A DNA stretch of 64,000 bases from Gambelia wislizenii. Lineage: Eukaryota; Chordata; Lepidosauria; Squamata; Crotaphytidae. Position numbers and translations under genes: made by a program. Within the stretch, counting starts at the first letter, position 1, and each line of letters starts with the position of its first letter. The stretch covers positions 67,531,501 through 67,595,500 of the forward strand of contig JAUMIR010000001.1 in assembly GCA_030847615.1 (NCBI GenBank), written 5' to 3'. Positions 41,542 through 52,738 of this stretch are shown here, in pieces. Below the pieces are notes generated by a model. It searched no databases and had not been told where the DNA came from. It saw only the letters and a list, made by a program, of their open reading frames with translations.

Positions 41542-42655
41542 TATAGTCACCCAGAATCAATTCATCAGCAGTTGTACTGCTTTTTTCACCAAATATTGCT
41601 AAACCATACAGATAAACAGGGTCAGTCCAGGTGGGCCATAGGTGATACAGAGGGGCTTGCAGAGGGGCGGGATATAAATAATTTTTTTTTATTTATTATA
41701 CAGTTGCCAAGCTAGCAAAGATAGCTCTGAATAGCTGCAACAGGAAACGCTTCCTCTTATGTTTCTTGTTCCACTTCACCAGTGCTGCTCAGAGCAACAT
41801 CTTGAAGCACTCGGTGAGTGGATTCAGACAAATTATTCACATAAAGGGGACAGTGATTGCATGATGTGCCGGCCATTAAAAGTGTCTCTCAGATGGTCAC
41901 TCCCTGGAAGCTAGTCTTTCCATATTACAAAAGCCATAACTTATAATGAGAAACAGACTGCTGCACAATTATTACTGCATAAAACAACTGTTCATCCAAA
42001 TATACACTCTTAGGGCTGAAGACTTTAATTTACATCCCATCTTTCTGTTAAAAATGCTGTTCATGATGTCCAACAACAAATACGCATATGGCTTGTCTAT
42101 ATAGGAAGAAATAATGCACATACCTGCATTCCTTTATCTCCATGGTATTTTGGCAAAAATAGTATGCGAAGCTCTCCTCTGTCATATTCACACAGCCATG
42201 AATCAAGATGGTGGCCATGCCATTGTTCTGCACAGGGAGGGTGAGGAATTCGGATTTAATCTATGATCAAGCCATCAATTTTAGTATTTATACTCTATCA
42301 TCTATGGTGTATAGGGCTGCCAGTTCAGGATCCTCCCAGGCCCTGAAGTTTCCAGGTCAAAACATGAGATGTAGGAATGACTCCTGGTGATGCTATTAAG
42401 CTCCGGGAGATACAGTTGCTCATACCTTGCCATTCAAACACACACAGACAGACAGACACAGACAGATAAAAAACATATTTTCCTGTCTGGAAATTAAGAC
42501 AGAAATCTTAGCTAGAGGGGCTATTTCAAGATCAAGGTGAAATGAGGAGATTATTCCTTTTAATTACTTTTGGAGACAGGATAAGGAACATTTAATATCA
42601 CCCATTTGCTTCTAGCCAGAAAGTGGATGCAGAGCAGAATGGAGGGTTAGCCCTA
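41542..42655. other. No gene recognised; short L2-like tail and possible MITE remnant
   Basis: GCAGAGGGGCGGGATATAAATA at about 41660-41682 is an L2-like 3' tail. Around 42085-42235, GCTTGTCTATATAGGAAG and CCATGAATCAAGATGGTGGC resemble parts of the family Z element at 39718, so a remnant is likely. A CACACAGACAGACAGACAC run is at 42439-42470. Nothing else is recognised. Confidence 0.4.
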
Positions 42656-43219
42656 GGACTTTATCAGACCAGGCAAATATGGCAGAAAGGGCGCACGTAT
42701 CAAATGACATCATCCTTTCACATTAATGTCCTGTCCAAAACCCATTTCTTTTTATAGATGGGCCAAGCCATCAATAGATCAGCTGTGGTGTTTTGTTGCT
42801 GGCATTGCTGGTGTTTGAAATGTCACACCATTGTGCTCACATGAATATAGCATCAATTATCAGAACACTTCCAGGTGAGATCAGGATAGCCAGGTAGGAG
42901 ATGCTCTTTTATTTATTTATTTGGCTCCCCGGTATACTTGGGACTTTGTGAGTGTGTTTCTGTGCTTGTGTGTACCTTTTTGTGGGTTTTTTAAAAGGTA
43001 TTTTTGAATTTGCCATGTTAGCATCTTCTCACGAGAGTAGGCGAGATTTGGAACCCAGAAGTAAAGGGAGCACCATTTGTGCTCCATTCCTGATGGGGCT
43101 GCTTTCTGATGCAACTCAAGGTAAGTCTGGTAGGGAGGGGTTCTTTTGCCAGCATAAAAATGTTTCAAAATATGCCAGCAAAAGAACCTTTCTTTATTGG
43201 GGGTGGTATGATAAAAACC
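42656..43219 (-). mobile_element. Harbinger-like MITE, family X copy 9
   Basis: The ends are GGACTTTATCAGACC and GGTATGATAAAAACC, with an exact 3 bp duplication CTA (42653-42655 and 43220-43222). The interior shows GCACGTATCAAATGACATCA, the hairpin GGGCCAAGCCATCAATAGATC, CTTCTCACGAGAGTAGGCG and a very clear subterminal stem GGTTCTTTTGCCAGCA with TGCCAGCAAAAGAACC. Confidence 0.85.
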
Positions 43220-43486
43220 CTAGTGCCACAATAACTAGGAGGGAAGGAGGAAGCTAAATAAAAAAAATACATAATCCCCCCTGGTGGGTCCTTGTAAACT
43301 GCAGCAACAAATCAGTTAAGCCTTGCAAACTATAGGAAGCAGCTGCTCTACTAGTTAATCTGGCGATTTGCACACAGACCTTTCCTCTTGCCTGGAGCTG
43401 ATCCTCCCAAACTGGAGAATTTGCACTTTGTCTCCCTAGAAATGACCTATGAAAATGGGAGACACAGGCCAAGGCCCTAATGATGT

Positions 43487-43517
43487 GTCGTCGTCATCAT
43501 CATCATCATCATCATCT
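43487..43517. repeat. (ATC)n microsatellite
   Basis: This GTCGTCATCATC run lies just upstream of the LINE N copy 2 target duplication. Confidence 0.9.
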
Positions 43518-43532
43518 TTTTATCTGTGCTGT

Positions 43533-43556
43533 TAGTAATTGTTTCAGGATTTTATT
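43533..43556. repeat. Left 24 bp target-site duplication of LINE N copy 2
   Basis: The 24 bases starting TAGTAATTGTTTCAGG are repeated exactly at 45985-46008, directly after the 3' end of the LINE. Confidence 0.9.
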
Positions 43557-44335
43557 CAGGATTTCTCCATTGACACCCCCTTGTCGTGGGAGAGAGGCTT
43601 GCGTACCCTAATGATGTTTTGAGCTATGCTGGCGATGGCATAATAGCCACCTGTAGGGTCTCCCATGCCAGACAGGTCAAAACCGAAGGGTCTGACAAAG
43701 AGCATCAAAGGGCAGGATGGGATCTCTAGCCTTATGGCAACCATCCTAGGAGAAGGAAAACTCTAATCCCAAACCCGGGCAGATGGTGCTCGTCCAACCC
43801 TGTAAAGTCAACCATCTAAGAGAAGGAAACTCTAATGAAACCTACAACCCAAGGACCTCGCTGCTACTGTCCATGCTTGCAAGGCCACAGCAGATGAACT
43901 TTGGTTTAAAGGGTGAGGCCAGTTCTGTGCATGCTGTGCTCCACCAGAAAAATCCATTGGACAGGCTCGAAGGACAAATCCAATTCCGAAAAAGCCCTGT
44001 AGCGATAGGTGAGGGACAAAATGGCAGGTGTAAAGATGCACTGGAAGCCGCAGACCCAACCCTGCATGCAGGTGGTTCAGGACTTTGGTCGCTCGAGGCT
44101 GACCCAGGAGATGACAGTCTTGTTTAGTAACATCCTGAACGACTAAGCGGCCTTTTTTAAGGAGAGCACTGCTTGCTCCATATGGAGAGGGGCCTAGAAA
44201 AGGTGGCCTAGCAAAAGTTCATCCCCAACTACCTGGTTGGCTAGCCGTGGCCAATGGGAATCTTCTGATGCGGTCAAACCAAGGCAAAGAAACAAAGGCA
44301 CACACCGGCCTCCAAAGGTGTAAATAAACTGACGC

Positions 44336-45315
44336 TTGCATGCTGGAACATCAGAACCATGGGAGATTCTGCAGATAGTGGACGGCCTGAGCATCATTCT
44401 GCTCTAATAGCCCATGAACTATCACGACTTAATATTAACATTGCTGCTCTTAGTGAAGTTTGTCTCCATGAGGAAGGCAGCCTTAAAGAACATGGTGCCG
44501 GCTACACACTTTACTGGTCTGGCAAACCCAAAACGGAAAAACATCTTTCAGGAGTAGGCTTTATGATTAAAAACTCCATTGCCTCCAAACTCGAAACCTT
44601 ACCAACAGGACACTCTGATTGCATTATTTCCTTACGCCTCCCACATGTTGTTCTCTTTAGTATATATGCCCCAACTATGCAAGCCGACCCTGTAGAGAAA
44701 GACAAATTCTACACAGACCTACGCTACCTCATACAAAAAGTCCCTGTAGAAGATAAAATTATTATCCTTGGTGACTTCAATGCCAGAGTAGGAAAGAACT
44801 CTGAAGCCTGGAAAGGTGTCTTAGGCAAGCATGGTCTTGGAAATTGCGATGATAATGGACGCCTCTTGCTAAAGTTCTGTGCAGAACAACAGCTGACTAT
44901 TACAAACACTATCTTTCAGTAGAAAGACAGCTTGAGGACAACCTGGATGCATCCCCGATCCAAACATTGGCACCTCATTGACTATGTTCTAGTCCACCAG
45001 AGAAACATTTGCGATGTCTGTCATACCCGAGTGATGCCCAGTGCAGAATGCCAAACAGATCATCGCCTCATCAGATGTAAACTAAATCTTCATCTTAAAT
45101 TCAAACCTAAGAGGGGTGGCATCTTAAAGAGGAGACTCCAAGTCAACAATCTTAAACAAGCTACCATGAGAGACAACTTCCAGGCAAGTCTGCAAACTAA
45201 ATTTGAAGACCACCCTACAGATCCTTCTCCTACAGTGCTTTGGCAACATATCAAAAACAGTATCCTCCAGTCTGCAGAAGAATCCCTCGGGTTCTCCCAC
45301 AAGAAAAATCAAGAC
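44336..45315 (+). pseudogene. AP-type endonuclease of LINE N copy 2
   Basis: The frame shows the expected endonuclease motifs in order: TLACWNIRTM, AALSEVCLHEEGS with the catalytic Glu, GVGFMIKNSI, LFSIYAPTM, IILGDFNARVG with Asp and Asn, WHLIDYVLVHQRNICDV and TDHRLIRCKL with the final His. A TAG just after TNTIFQ (near 44920) breaks an otherwise well-kept frame of about 300 codons. The domain would nick target DNA to prime reverse transcription. Its close relative in copy 1 is deleted. Confidence 0.85.
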
Positions 45316-45424
45316 TGCACCCAGAGTCTGCACCCTTATCTACACGCTATGGATGAAGCCCCACTTAATTCATTAAAACTTACTTTGGAGGAAATACTGT
45401 ATGTTTAAGACAACTTTACAACTC

Positions 45425-45984
45425 CTCAAATGCTTTCATCAGCATTGTATACGCACAATCCTAAATATACACTGGACTGACTATGTGACGAATGTTGCTG
45501 TCCCTGAGCAAGCAGGGATCACCAGCATTGAGGCCATGATGAAAACATAGCTGTGCTGGGCAGGGCACATTTCTAGGATGGAGGACCATTGCCTCCCCAA
45601 AGTAGTACTCTACGGTGAACTTGCCACGGGTCAGCATAAGAGGGGTGCTCCAAAAAAGTGATACAAGGACTCCTTGAAACAACATCTCAGGCTTGGCCAA
45701 ATTGATCACCAACAATGGTCCACCCTGGCGTCACATCAGGCGGCATGGAGACGCACTATCCACAATGTTGCAACCTTATTTGAGAACTCACGCCGAACAA
45801 GTCTTGAAGAGAAACAACCATGAAGAAAGAATCAAACCCAGAAACATCACCCAAGGAGACCTTCTGCTGTGCTTTCTGCAACCGGACTTGTTAATCTCTG
45901 GTTGGCCTTTTTAGTCATCAGCGCACTTACAAAAAGTGCAGGATGAGTCCTTCCTGAATCTTTGTTTGCGAAGAAAAGCCAGAG
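45425..45984 (+). pseudogene. C-terminal region and Cys/His finger of LINE N copy 2
   Basis: Post-RT sequence matches copy 1 (TILNIHWTDYVTNV, then HISRMEDHCLP and HKRGAPKK). Near 45860 it encodes FCCAFCNRTC, a stop, then SLVGLFSHQRTY, a Cys2-His-type finger broken by one stop. About 45 bp of extra sequence (around 45800-45845) is present relative to copy 1. The frame is interrupted several times. Confidence 0.75.
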
Positions 45985-46008
45985 TAGTAATTGTTTCAGG
46001 ATTTTATT
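45985..46008. repeat. Right 24 bp target-site duplication of LINE N copy 2
   Basis: It is identical to 43533-43556. It shows that the element between them was inserted by target-primed reverse transcription and still has both ends. Confidence 0.9.
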
Positions 46009-46629
46009 GTACTATATTCTGTTTTAATAACACTCTGTGTAATGCTAAAGAAATGAAATACTCAAGTTCAGCTTATCCCTGCAGATTTCTGTCCTTTCAG
46101 GTAAGCTGCATGGAACAGGAGACCACAAGGGGACTGTGTACAGGCCATTCTGCTTGTCAGAGAAACAGCCTGCCATTAGTATAAATTAAATCACAATAAA
46201 TAAAAGGTTCATCTATGCAACACATGACCACCAAGAGGTCTGCTAACCCTTCTTCTAGCCACTAGGAAATATTTTCTCTCCCACTGGAAATCCCCTCCCC
46301 AACATTCCCATGATACTCCATTCCAGACTCTAAATTATCAGTACGCAGGAGCCCCATTCCTTTACTTCTAGAGCACTGGATGTGGAGACTGCGTAGTTGT
46401 AAACTCCTTCTCCCTGAAGGCACTCCAACAGAGCTCTGTGCCTTGATCAGGATTGGTGACCAGCTCCCAAGATCAGACACTGCTGTCCTTTGTGGCAGCC
46501 TGACTAAGAACAATAAAGACACAAGGATGCACCTCCCATGTCTAATCCCCTTATCTTTCATGTGAACAAAGAGCTCTATCAACAGCTTCCAAACAAAGGG
46601 GGGAAATATATAAAAGGATCGTTTATATT
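46009..46629. other. No recognisable feature
   Basis: The sequence is apparently unique. A 132-codon minus-strand frame (46262-46660) has no recognisable domain. Confidence 0.4.
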
Positions 46630-46760
46630 TAGCTGCCAGTGTGGAATGCCCAGACTGCATGCTAATTTATGTGGGGAAGTAATAAGCTAAATAAGAACCC
46701 AGGGAAGGAGGTTAAAATGAAGATTTTATGCTAATTGTTGAGACAGTTTTTTTTTTAAAA
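46630..46760. promoter_or_regulatory. Candidate conserved non-coding element
   Basis: This is a repeat-free block with several AT-rich cores (GCATGCTAATTTATG, AGTAATAAGCTAAATAAG, TATGCTAATTG). It contains octamer-like ATGCTAAT twice. The assignment is from composition only. Confidence 0.25.
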
Positions 46761-47138
46761 AAAATCTTTTTGAACACTTTTTTTTTAAATGGAGATTATT
46801 TTATTTAAAAAACAGAAGATATCATGCAGATCTTGAATAGATGGTGCTAACATAATAAATACCTAGTCTCTGAGGAGGTAGTCTAGTTTTGAGGGTTTTC
46901 TTCTTTTTTAATGGCTGCTGTTCAAGTTGTCCTTGCAGTTCTCTTTGCATTTTTAAAAGTCAGGGTCTGCTGCTGGTGGCTAGCTTTTGGGGCCCACAAA
47001 ATGATGTGGTTTCAAAAAGCATGCTAACAGCATCCTTGACTAGAAGATGGACTGATCAATCAATCAATCACTTTATTTATTTCCTGCCTTTCCCCAAAAA
47101 CTAGGACTCAAGCCAGCTATAATGGGATTCAAGGAGGC
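46761..47138. other. A/T runs, unassigned sequence, and an L2 tail
   Basis: T and A homopolymer stretches occupy 46748-46800. 47058-47130 (CAATCACTTTATTTATTTCC then CCAAAAACTAGGACTCAAGC) is an antisense L2-like 3' end. Confidence 0.5.
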
Positions 47139-47820
47139 ATAAGGGCATAAGAAGAGCACTGCTGGATCAGACCAAAGACCTATCTACCCCAGTTCCATGT
47201 TTCATACAACAGGCAACCAGATGTCTATGGGAAATTCCAAAGTAGAGCATAAGGATAATAAAACTCTCCCATTCATATTCTCTAGTAATAGGTACTGAGA
47301 GGCATTTAACTTCTGGTCATGGAGGTAGCATAGCACCATTATATCTAGCAGCCATTGATAGCTTTATCCTTTATGGATTTTCAAAATCCCACTTTTTAAG
47401 GAATTGACATTGGTGGCCCTCACAGCATCTTATGGATGCAAATTTCATAGTTTTATTATGCACGGTGTCAAGAAGCATCTTTTTGTCCACACTGAATTTC
47501 CCACCATTCAGCTTCAATGGATGACCTTGGGTCCTAGTACAGGGGGAGAAATGGAACAATCAAACTATGGCCAGAGCAGGGGCATCCATCACCCCAAGAA
47601 ACTGGGGTAAAACGACCCAGCTTCTCAAGCCATGAGCCACAAGTACTCTCTATTCAATTTTCCACACCATGCTAATTCCACACAGCTCTAATATGTCCTG
47701 CCTTACTTGACTTTTCACCAAACACTATAACCTTCCCATGGAGAGCAGTTGCTTCACTTCCTGGATAATTTTGGTCACCCTCTACAAACTCTGCAATATC
47801 CTTTTTCAGTGCAGTGACAG

Positions 47821-47890
<70 letters not shown>

Positions 47891-48665
47891 CATGGTCATA
47901 CCACCAAGTTGTACAAGTGCGTCACAAATGCAGTCCTCCCGCAATAAATATAGAATTTGTCATTTGCCATTTTCATGGCAGTTGCACACAGGATCAACAT
48001 CTTTGTTGAATCATTCCCTGTACAACCCCAAGATCTTTCTCTTGGTATCGCACCCAGCTTAGACCCCATCTGTCATATAATTAGGGTTTTTGCGCCAATG
48101 CAAAACCAAAACATTTTATGCTTATTAAATTGAATTACAATCTACATGCCCATCCTCTAGTTTGAAGAGATCTGTCTGTTTTGTTCTAACCACCCACAAT
48201 AATCTAGTGTCATCTGCAATTTTTGTCACCCACTGTGCACTGTTTACTTCTAATTCTGTATCATTTATGAACAAGTTTAAAAGCATTAACCTTAATACAG
48301 CTTGGAAAATCTCACTTTTTTACATCCTTCTACTGTGAAAAATGTTAATTTATTTCTACTTTCTGCTTCCTGTTCTTTAACTAATTACTCATGTATAGAA
48401 GGGCCATCTTCTTATCCCATGATTCCTATCCAAGGGTTTATTGACACTTTCAAAGAACTCTAAAAGTTTAGTAGGACAAACCATGTTGACTCTTCTCCAG
48501 CAAGACTTCAGCCTTCTATACGCTTGGTAATCTTATACTAAATAATACTTTCCACCAATTTACCAGGAGCAAATTTTAAGCTAACTAGCCTGTGGATTAC
48601 TTCATCCCTCTGGATCACATTTTAAGAAAAGTGTTATTAGTTTCTTTCTGGCCTTCTGGGCTAGA
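47139..48665 (-). mobile_element. L3/CR1-like LINE, interrupted by a compound microsatellite
   Basis: Antisense 3' sequence (GAAGAGCACTGCTGGATCAG, then AGCAGCCATTGATAGC) leads into decayed ORF2 sequence (GGATGACCTTGGGTCC; CTGCAATATCCTTTTTCAG) and on into the RT region (AATCTAGTGTCATCTGCAAT and AGCTAACTAGCCTGTGGATT). The compound (CA)n(TA)n(GA)n run at 47822-47890 lies inside. It is strongly diverged, so it is an old copy. Confidence 0.7.
47822..47890. repeat. Compound (CA)n(TA)n(GA)n microsatellite
   Basis: Three adjoining dinucleotide runs without interruption. Confidence 0.95.
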
Positions 48666-48699
48666 AAGCCACCTTTAAGGATATGTTACATATCTTCCC

Positions 48700-49068
48700 C
48701 CCACCAAAGGCACTTCCTTTCCATGGTGGTAGGATTGCGTTCTCCTGTCAGGCAAGAAGCTATTCCGATGGCAGGTGTGCTGTTGGTTGGGTCTCCTGTA
48801 TCAGACAGGCTTTTGCTGAGGAGCCAGACTAAATGGGCCAAACAGCTACTGGGCAGCAGTGGTAATGGAGAGTGACACTGGCAGAGGATCTCAGAAAAAA
48901 TGGCACCAACCACGAGTAGCGCTGTAGCTAATGATGCAACTGGACTCAAGCCAAGAGGATGTTTAGCTGTTGACATTCTCAGAGGCAAAAGGAGAGTCTG
49001 AAGCTGCACAACACATATTATAGGAACATGGAATATGAGAAGCATGAATAAGAGGCAACTAGACTAAG
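48700..49068 (+). mobile_element. RTE-BovB LINE, 5' part
   Basis: It contains a BovB-like leader (GTCTCCTGTATCAGACAGGC) and then the start of the endonuclease: THIIGTWNMRSMNKRQLD near 49010-49065. The sequence leaves the BovB pattern at about 49068, and the rest of the endonuclease and most of the RT are missing. It may be one deleted copy together with 49776-50033. Confidence 0.75.
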
Positions 49069-49775
49069 GACAGTATCACATCAGTCCATTGTCCTGAAGC
49101 AAGCATGCTAGTTTAATTACGCAAGTATATCAGCTTTTGCATCAATCTTTAATCACACTTTTTCCAAATTAACACTGCTTTGGTGATCCATGGTGGCAAA
49201 ATCTGCTTTTCACACTGCCTCCTTAACTGCTGTCTGACCCCTGCATGCCCTCTCCTGCACTTGCGTATCTTCTGGGTGAGGGAAGACTGTCATTCCTTCT
49301 TTGGGAGGGGGAGTCATTCCCTGCAGAAGACATCTGCCATTCTATCTTTGGTGGTGGTGGTGGGGAAGCTGGCTGTGCCTTTTGCACTCACCAAAGAAGG
49401 AATGACACTTGTTCCTTGCCCAGGAGCAGTCTCCCCGGCGAGGGATGACTATCATTCCTTCTTTTTGGTGGGGGGAGAGAGAAGCTGGCTGCCTGCCTTT
49501 CTTTTTCTTTTTTTGCCATGATCACAGCAAATAAATAAATAAATAAATCCCACAGACTGGGAAGGGGGGAGAGAGGGAGGAAAGGAGAAGGATTATGCAC
49601 CTCATGCATGACTTCCATCATCTCGGTAGTGCTGTGGAAGGGATCTTTTGTATAAGAAGGAATACTGGCATAGGAGTGGAATTGGGAGCCATTGACAGGT
49701 TTCCCCCATCAATGAAGAGGTGCACTACGGAAATAAATAATGGAATATTAAATAAGTGAATATTAAAGTTGTCCA
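49069..49775. other. Unassigned sequence between two BovB pieces
   Basis: It contains degenerate internal repeats (GACTGTCATTCCTTCTTTGG, GAATGACACTTGTTCCTTGC, GATGACTATCATTCCTTC) and an AAATAAATAAATAAATAAAT run at 49530-49549. No gene or known repeat was recognised. Confidence 0.4.
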
Positions 49776-50790
49776 TGCTATCACATTTCCCATTTCTATG
49801 TAAAGTTGTGAAAGCTGGACAGTGAAGAAAGCTGATAGGAAGAGAATCAACTCCTTTGAAATATGGTGGTGGAGAAGAGTTCTACAGATATTGTGGACAG
49901 CTAGAAAGACAAATCACTGAAACTGAAACTGAGACTGTCATACTTTGGCCATGTCATGAGAAGACATGACTCACTAGAAAAGGCAATAATGCAGTAGGAA
50001 AAGAACAAGACTGCATTTCAGATGGACAAATGCCAGTGGCAGACCTGGTATGTATGACACCTGTTGTGGATGTTTTTTTTTTAAAAAAACCCCTTCTCTC
50101 TACAAAAAAAATATTTTCAGCCATAATCACCACTGTGGTCCACCTGCCATCCAGTAAAAGCTTTCCCTGCTGCTGCCACACTTACATTGGGTGTAGGCAA
50201 GTTCTCATATGGCTGCCTACCAGATCTTATTTGGCTCGCATGACTGAAAATCCTGCTAGACATTGCTACCAAAGGGCTCAGGGCAGTTCCTCCCCCCAAC
50301 CATCACATATACACTTTTACATTCATTGCAATTTTAGAAGGTAGGCTGGTGATAAACCCTATCAGGCGGACAGGCAAAGCTGACGGCCATTGTCGGTTGA
50401 AGACTTCTGCTGCGTGGTGGTGGTTCCTTTCTCTCCCCTGGCCCAGGAGGGAGAAAGGAACCATTGTGCCCAACCCCCCCCATGCTTATTCACTGTGCCA
50501 CTTACTTTGGGATCATCCCCTCGGGGCAGGTATGAACCACTGCAGAGTTTTGTGCCTGCCTAGAAGCAGTGCAGCAAAGTAAGCACGGAGAGGGGGCATG
50601 CTTGTGACACCCCTCTAAAGGTGTCACCTGGTGCAGTCCGCATCTCAGCGCACTCCTTTAGTGACACCCCTGCAAGGAGCCCTGAGTCTGCAAGACCTGA
50701 GCAGGGCTGTTGATGATAGGGTAACTTGGAGGTGTCTCATTCATGAGGTCATCATAAGTTGAAGTCAACTTGATGACAGTTAACAGCACT
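49776..50790 (+). mobile_element. RTE-BovB LINE, 3' part, with an internal insertion
   Basis: 49810-49925 encodes SCESWTVKKADRKRINSFEI and RRVLQILWTARKTNH before a stop. The next part (49930-50033) covers the RLSYFGHVMRRHDSLEK-equivalent with frame shifts. BovB resumes at about 50690 with the DLSRAVDDRVTWRCLIHEVI-equivalent and ends near 50790. The ~650 bp between includes a partial SINE at 50265-50366. Confidence 0.75.
50265..50366 (-). mobile_element. Partial SINE (headless), same family as 51340-51524
   Basis: 102 bp beginning GCTACCAAAGGGCTCAGGGC and ending GGCTGGTGATAAACCCT are nearly identical to 51339-51436, with about four differences. The tRNA-like head is missing. Confidence 0.7.
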
Positions 50791-51338
50791 TTATTTTATT
50801 TTATTGGTTAGAAGATGAGCAGTTTCACATTGATACAGGAGAACCATACAGAATTTTCAAAATGGCAGAGGTTATTGTCACTTGAAGTGCATGATTCATT
50901 CCATTCACTGTATCAATTGTAAGTTTACTGTCTCAACTACTAAGCTAAGACTCATCTGAAATTGATCTAGCTAAATTTTCCTTTTCATATTGCACTGTCT
51001 TAGAGTCTTACATCCTGATTTTGTATACATTTATTGGAAATAAGTCTCATTTTCTTTAAGTGCACATATAATTGTACCCTAACACCACAATCATATGCAC
51101 ATGTACTCTAAAGCATATTCCACTTAGTTCATTGACACCTGTTATTGAATACTGAATCCATATAATTATGAAATATCTCGTATAAAGATAAACTCCTATT
51201 TATTCAATAGGTCTGTTCTAGTTAGGACTAACAATAAGATTTAGGCCAAGGACATCTAGCAGGCTCCATACCTTTTAGTTAGTGATATGATTGATGCTGC
51301 TTGTTACATGATTGGTTACATGATGTTACCTATTTAAG
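50791..51338. other. No recognisable feature
   Basis: This is AT-rich sequence with a TTTATTTTATTTTATT run at 50789-50804. No gene or repeat was recognised. Confidence 0.4.
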
Positions 51339-51524
51339 CTACCAAAGGGCTCAGGGCAGTTCCTCCCCCCAACCATTACATATACAGTTTTACATTCATT
51401 ACAATTTTAGAAGGTAGGCTGGTGATAAACCCTAGGTCACCTAATTAATTTTGTAGTCAAACAGGGACTTTAACCAGGATAACCCTAATCTGGTACTCCA
51501 ACCACTATACCACTATGGCTCTCC
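51339..51524 (-). mobile_element. tRNA-derived SINE of a second type
   Basis: Read on the minus strand, it starts GAGAGCCATAGTGGTATAGTGG, an A-box-like tRNA head. Then come GGTTAAAGTCCCTGTTTGAC, ATTAGGTGACCTAGGG and a body ending GCCCTGAGCCCTTTGG. The layout (tRNA head, GGGTGACCT, CTACCT, GCCCTGAGC) matches squamate tRNA SINEs. Confidence 0.75.
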
Positions 51525-51784
51525 ATTGACCCATGTTTTAAAATGCAAAGGAGTCTCCTAATGAAGCAGGGTATAGGGGTATGATCTGCTTTGATAATAG
51601 ATTTTCTTTCAGCCACAGCAGCCTTCTGCACCTTAAGACCCTCCCAATGTGTTGGGTTATAACTGCAATCAACTAGCACAGCCATTGGAGTTGTAGTCCA
51701 ACACATCTGGAGCGCCCTGAGGTAAAGAAGACTGTGCCAGCATGTTGTTCCACAGCACTGATAGGTCATAATGAAGCCCAAGAG
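51525..51784. other. Unassigned sequence
   Basis: It contains MITE-like AACCCAACACATTGGGAGG-type words and TGGAGTTGTAGTCCAACACA, seen in many reptile repeats. It could not be placed in a family. The 183-codon minus frame (51485-52036) spans repeat sequence and is not a gene. Confidence 0.35.
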
Positions 51785-52738
51785 CTCGTTTATACGAGCT
51801 CCAAAAAGCTGTAGTGCCCTGCAGAAAAAGCAAGTCACAGCAGCTGCAACTTGTCTTAACGGTCGTTTTATCCCCAGCAGCCCCCATAACGTTTTCATTG
51901 CAGATGACAGTTGAGGAAGGGAGGCGAAGGCAGGAGAGCTCTCTTCCCTCTTCCTCAGCCCCACAGGCAGGCGGCAGAGAAGCTGAGGGAGGGTGAAGAG
52001 GGCTCTTTCACCCTCTTCCCCCTTCCTTGGCCCCACGGGCAGCTAAGTGGGGGAGGGCTCTTTCACCCTCTTCCCCTTCTTCAGCCCCACAGGTGAACAG
52101 GCAGGCGGCGGAGAAGCTGAGGGAGGGTAAAGAGGGCTCTTTCGCTCTCTTCCCCCTTACTCAGTCCTACGGACAGGAGGGTGGGCAGGCAGATGACAGA
52201 GAAGCCAAAGGAGGGTCAAAGGGCTCTTTCAACCTCTTCCCCCTTCCTCAGCCCCACAGATGGGCAGTGGAGAAACCAAGCCAGCGGTGGAACGGGGAGA
52301 GGGAACTGGGGGAAGAAGAAGAGGAGGAGAGAGCCATCCTCCCTTCTCCGCCCCCGGCAGTGGTGAGAACAGCAGGGGGGTGGGAATGACAGCTGCCCTC
52401 CCCCCTTTCCTATCCCCGATCACTCGGGTGGCTGTGGGCTGCTTGCCTTGCTGGTAAGCCTCACCCCCTGCGCTTGTCTGGCCCATCAGGGGCACACTTC
52501 CTCTTGCTTGGGCAAGCAAATCAGATTGATTCACTTGTCCTAATGAGGAGGAATGTGCCCCACCTTGTTGGGTTTTTTTTAAAAAAAAAAAGATGAGAAA
52601 AGCCACGAAGGCTTTTCTGGTGAGGTTTTTGGCCTTTTTGTCTCCCTCCTTCACAATAGGGTGGAATCACACAGGATGCCATTAGGACAGGTAGGATTCT
52701 CCTCGTATTCCCTGAAGAGTTTTTTTACCGTTTCGACA
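51785..52738. mobile_element. Family Z element copy 2, expanded by an internal tandem repeat
   Basis: The right third (52520-52738: AAAGCCACGAAGGCTTTTCT, GGATGCCATTAGGACAGG and TTACCGTTTCGACAACCCCC) aligns with 40140-40394 of family Z. The left end is uncertain (GCTCGTTTATACGAGCTCC near 51785). The middle is a GC-rich tandem repeat. The end coordinates are approximate. Confidence 0.45.
51911..52290. repeat. GC-rich minisatellite, ~90-120 bp units, about four copies
   Basis: Each unit carries GAGAAGCTGAGGGAGGGT, GAGGGCTCTTTCACCCTC, TTCCCCCTTCCTCAGCCCCAC and a short GC-rich spacer, and the units vary in length. Open frames on the plus strand run through it because of the repeat, and no protein is supported. 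Confidence 0.85.

Larger units (their letters stand above)
43557..45984 (+). mobile_element. LINE family N copy 2: internally deleted, lacks reverse transcriptase
   Basis: This 2.4 kb element is bounded by an exact 24 bp target duplication, so it inserted in its present, already shortened form or was shortened later without losing its ends. From the 5' end it has a ~780 bp leader, an endonuclease frame from about 44336, then the first ~35 codons of the spacer up to 45315. About 90 bp of unmatched sequence follows, and at about 45425 it rejoins the post-RT region (CATTGTATACGCACAATCC). It ends with the carboxy-terminal Cys/His finger. The ~1.9 kb of spacer and RT present in copy 1 are missing. 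Confidence 0.85.

Noticed and set aside
43487..43517. A CRISPR-like or other structured array
   Set aside because: It is a plain trinucleotide microsatellite. No direct repeats with unique spacers exist in the window, and the DNA is clearly vertebrate.
46262..46660. A 132-codon minus-strand frame
   Set aside because: There is no recognisable domain or splice context, and composition is typical of non-coding DNA.
51485..52389. Long frames on both strands (183, 120 and 141 codons)
   Set aside because: They coincide with the GC-rich tandem repeat, where stop codons are rare in every phase. No domain is seen.
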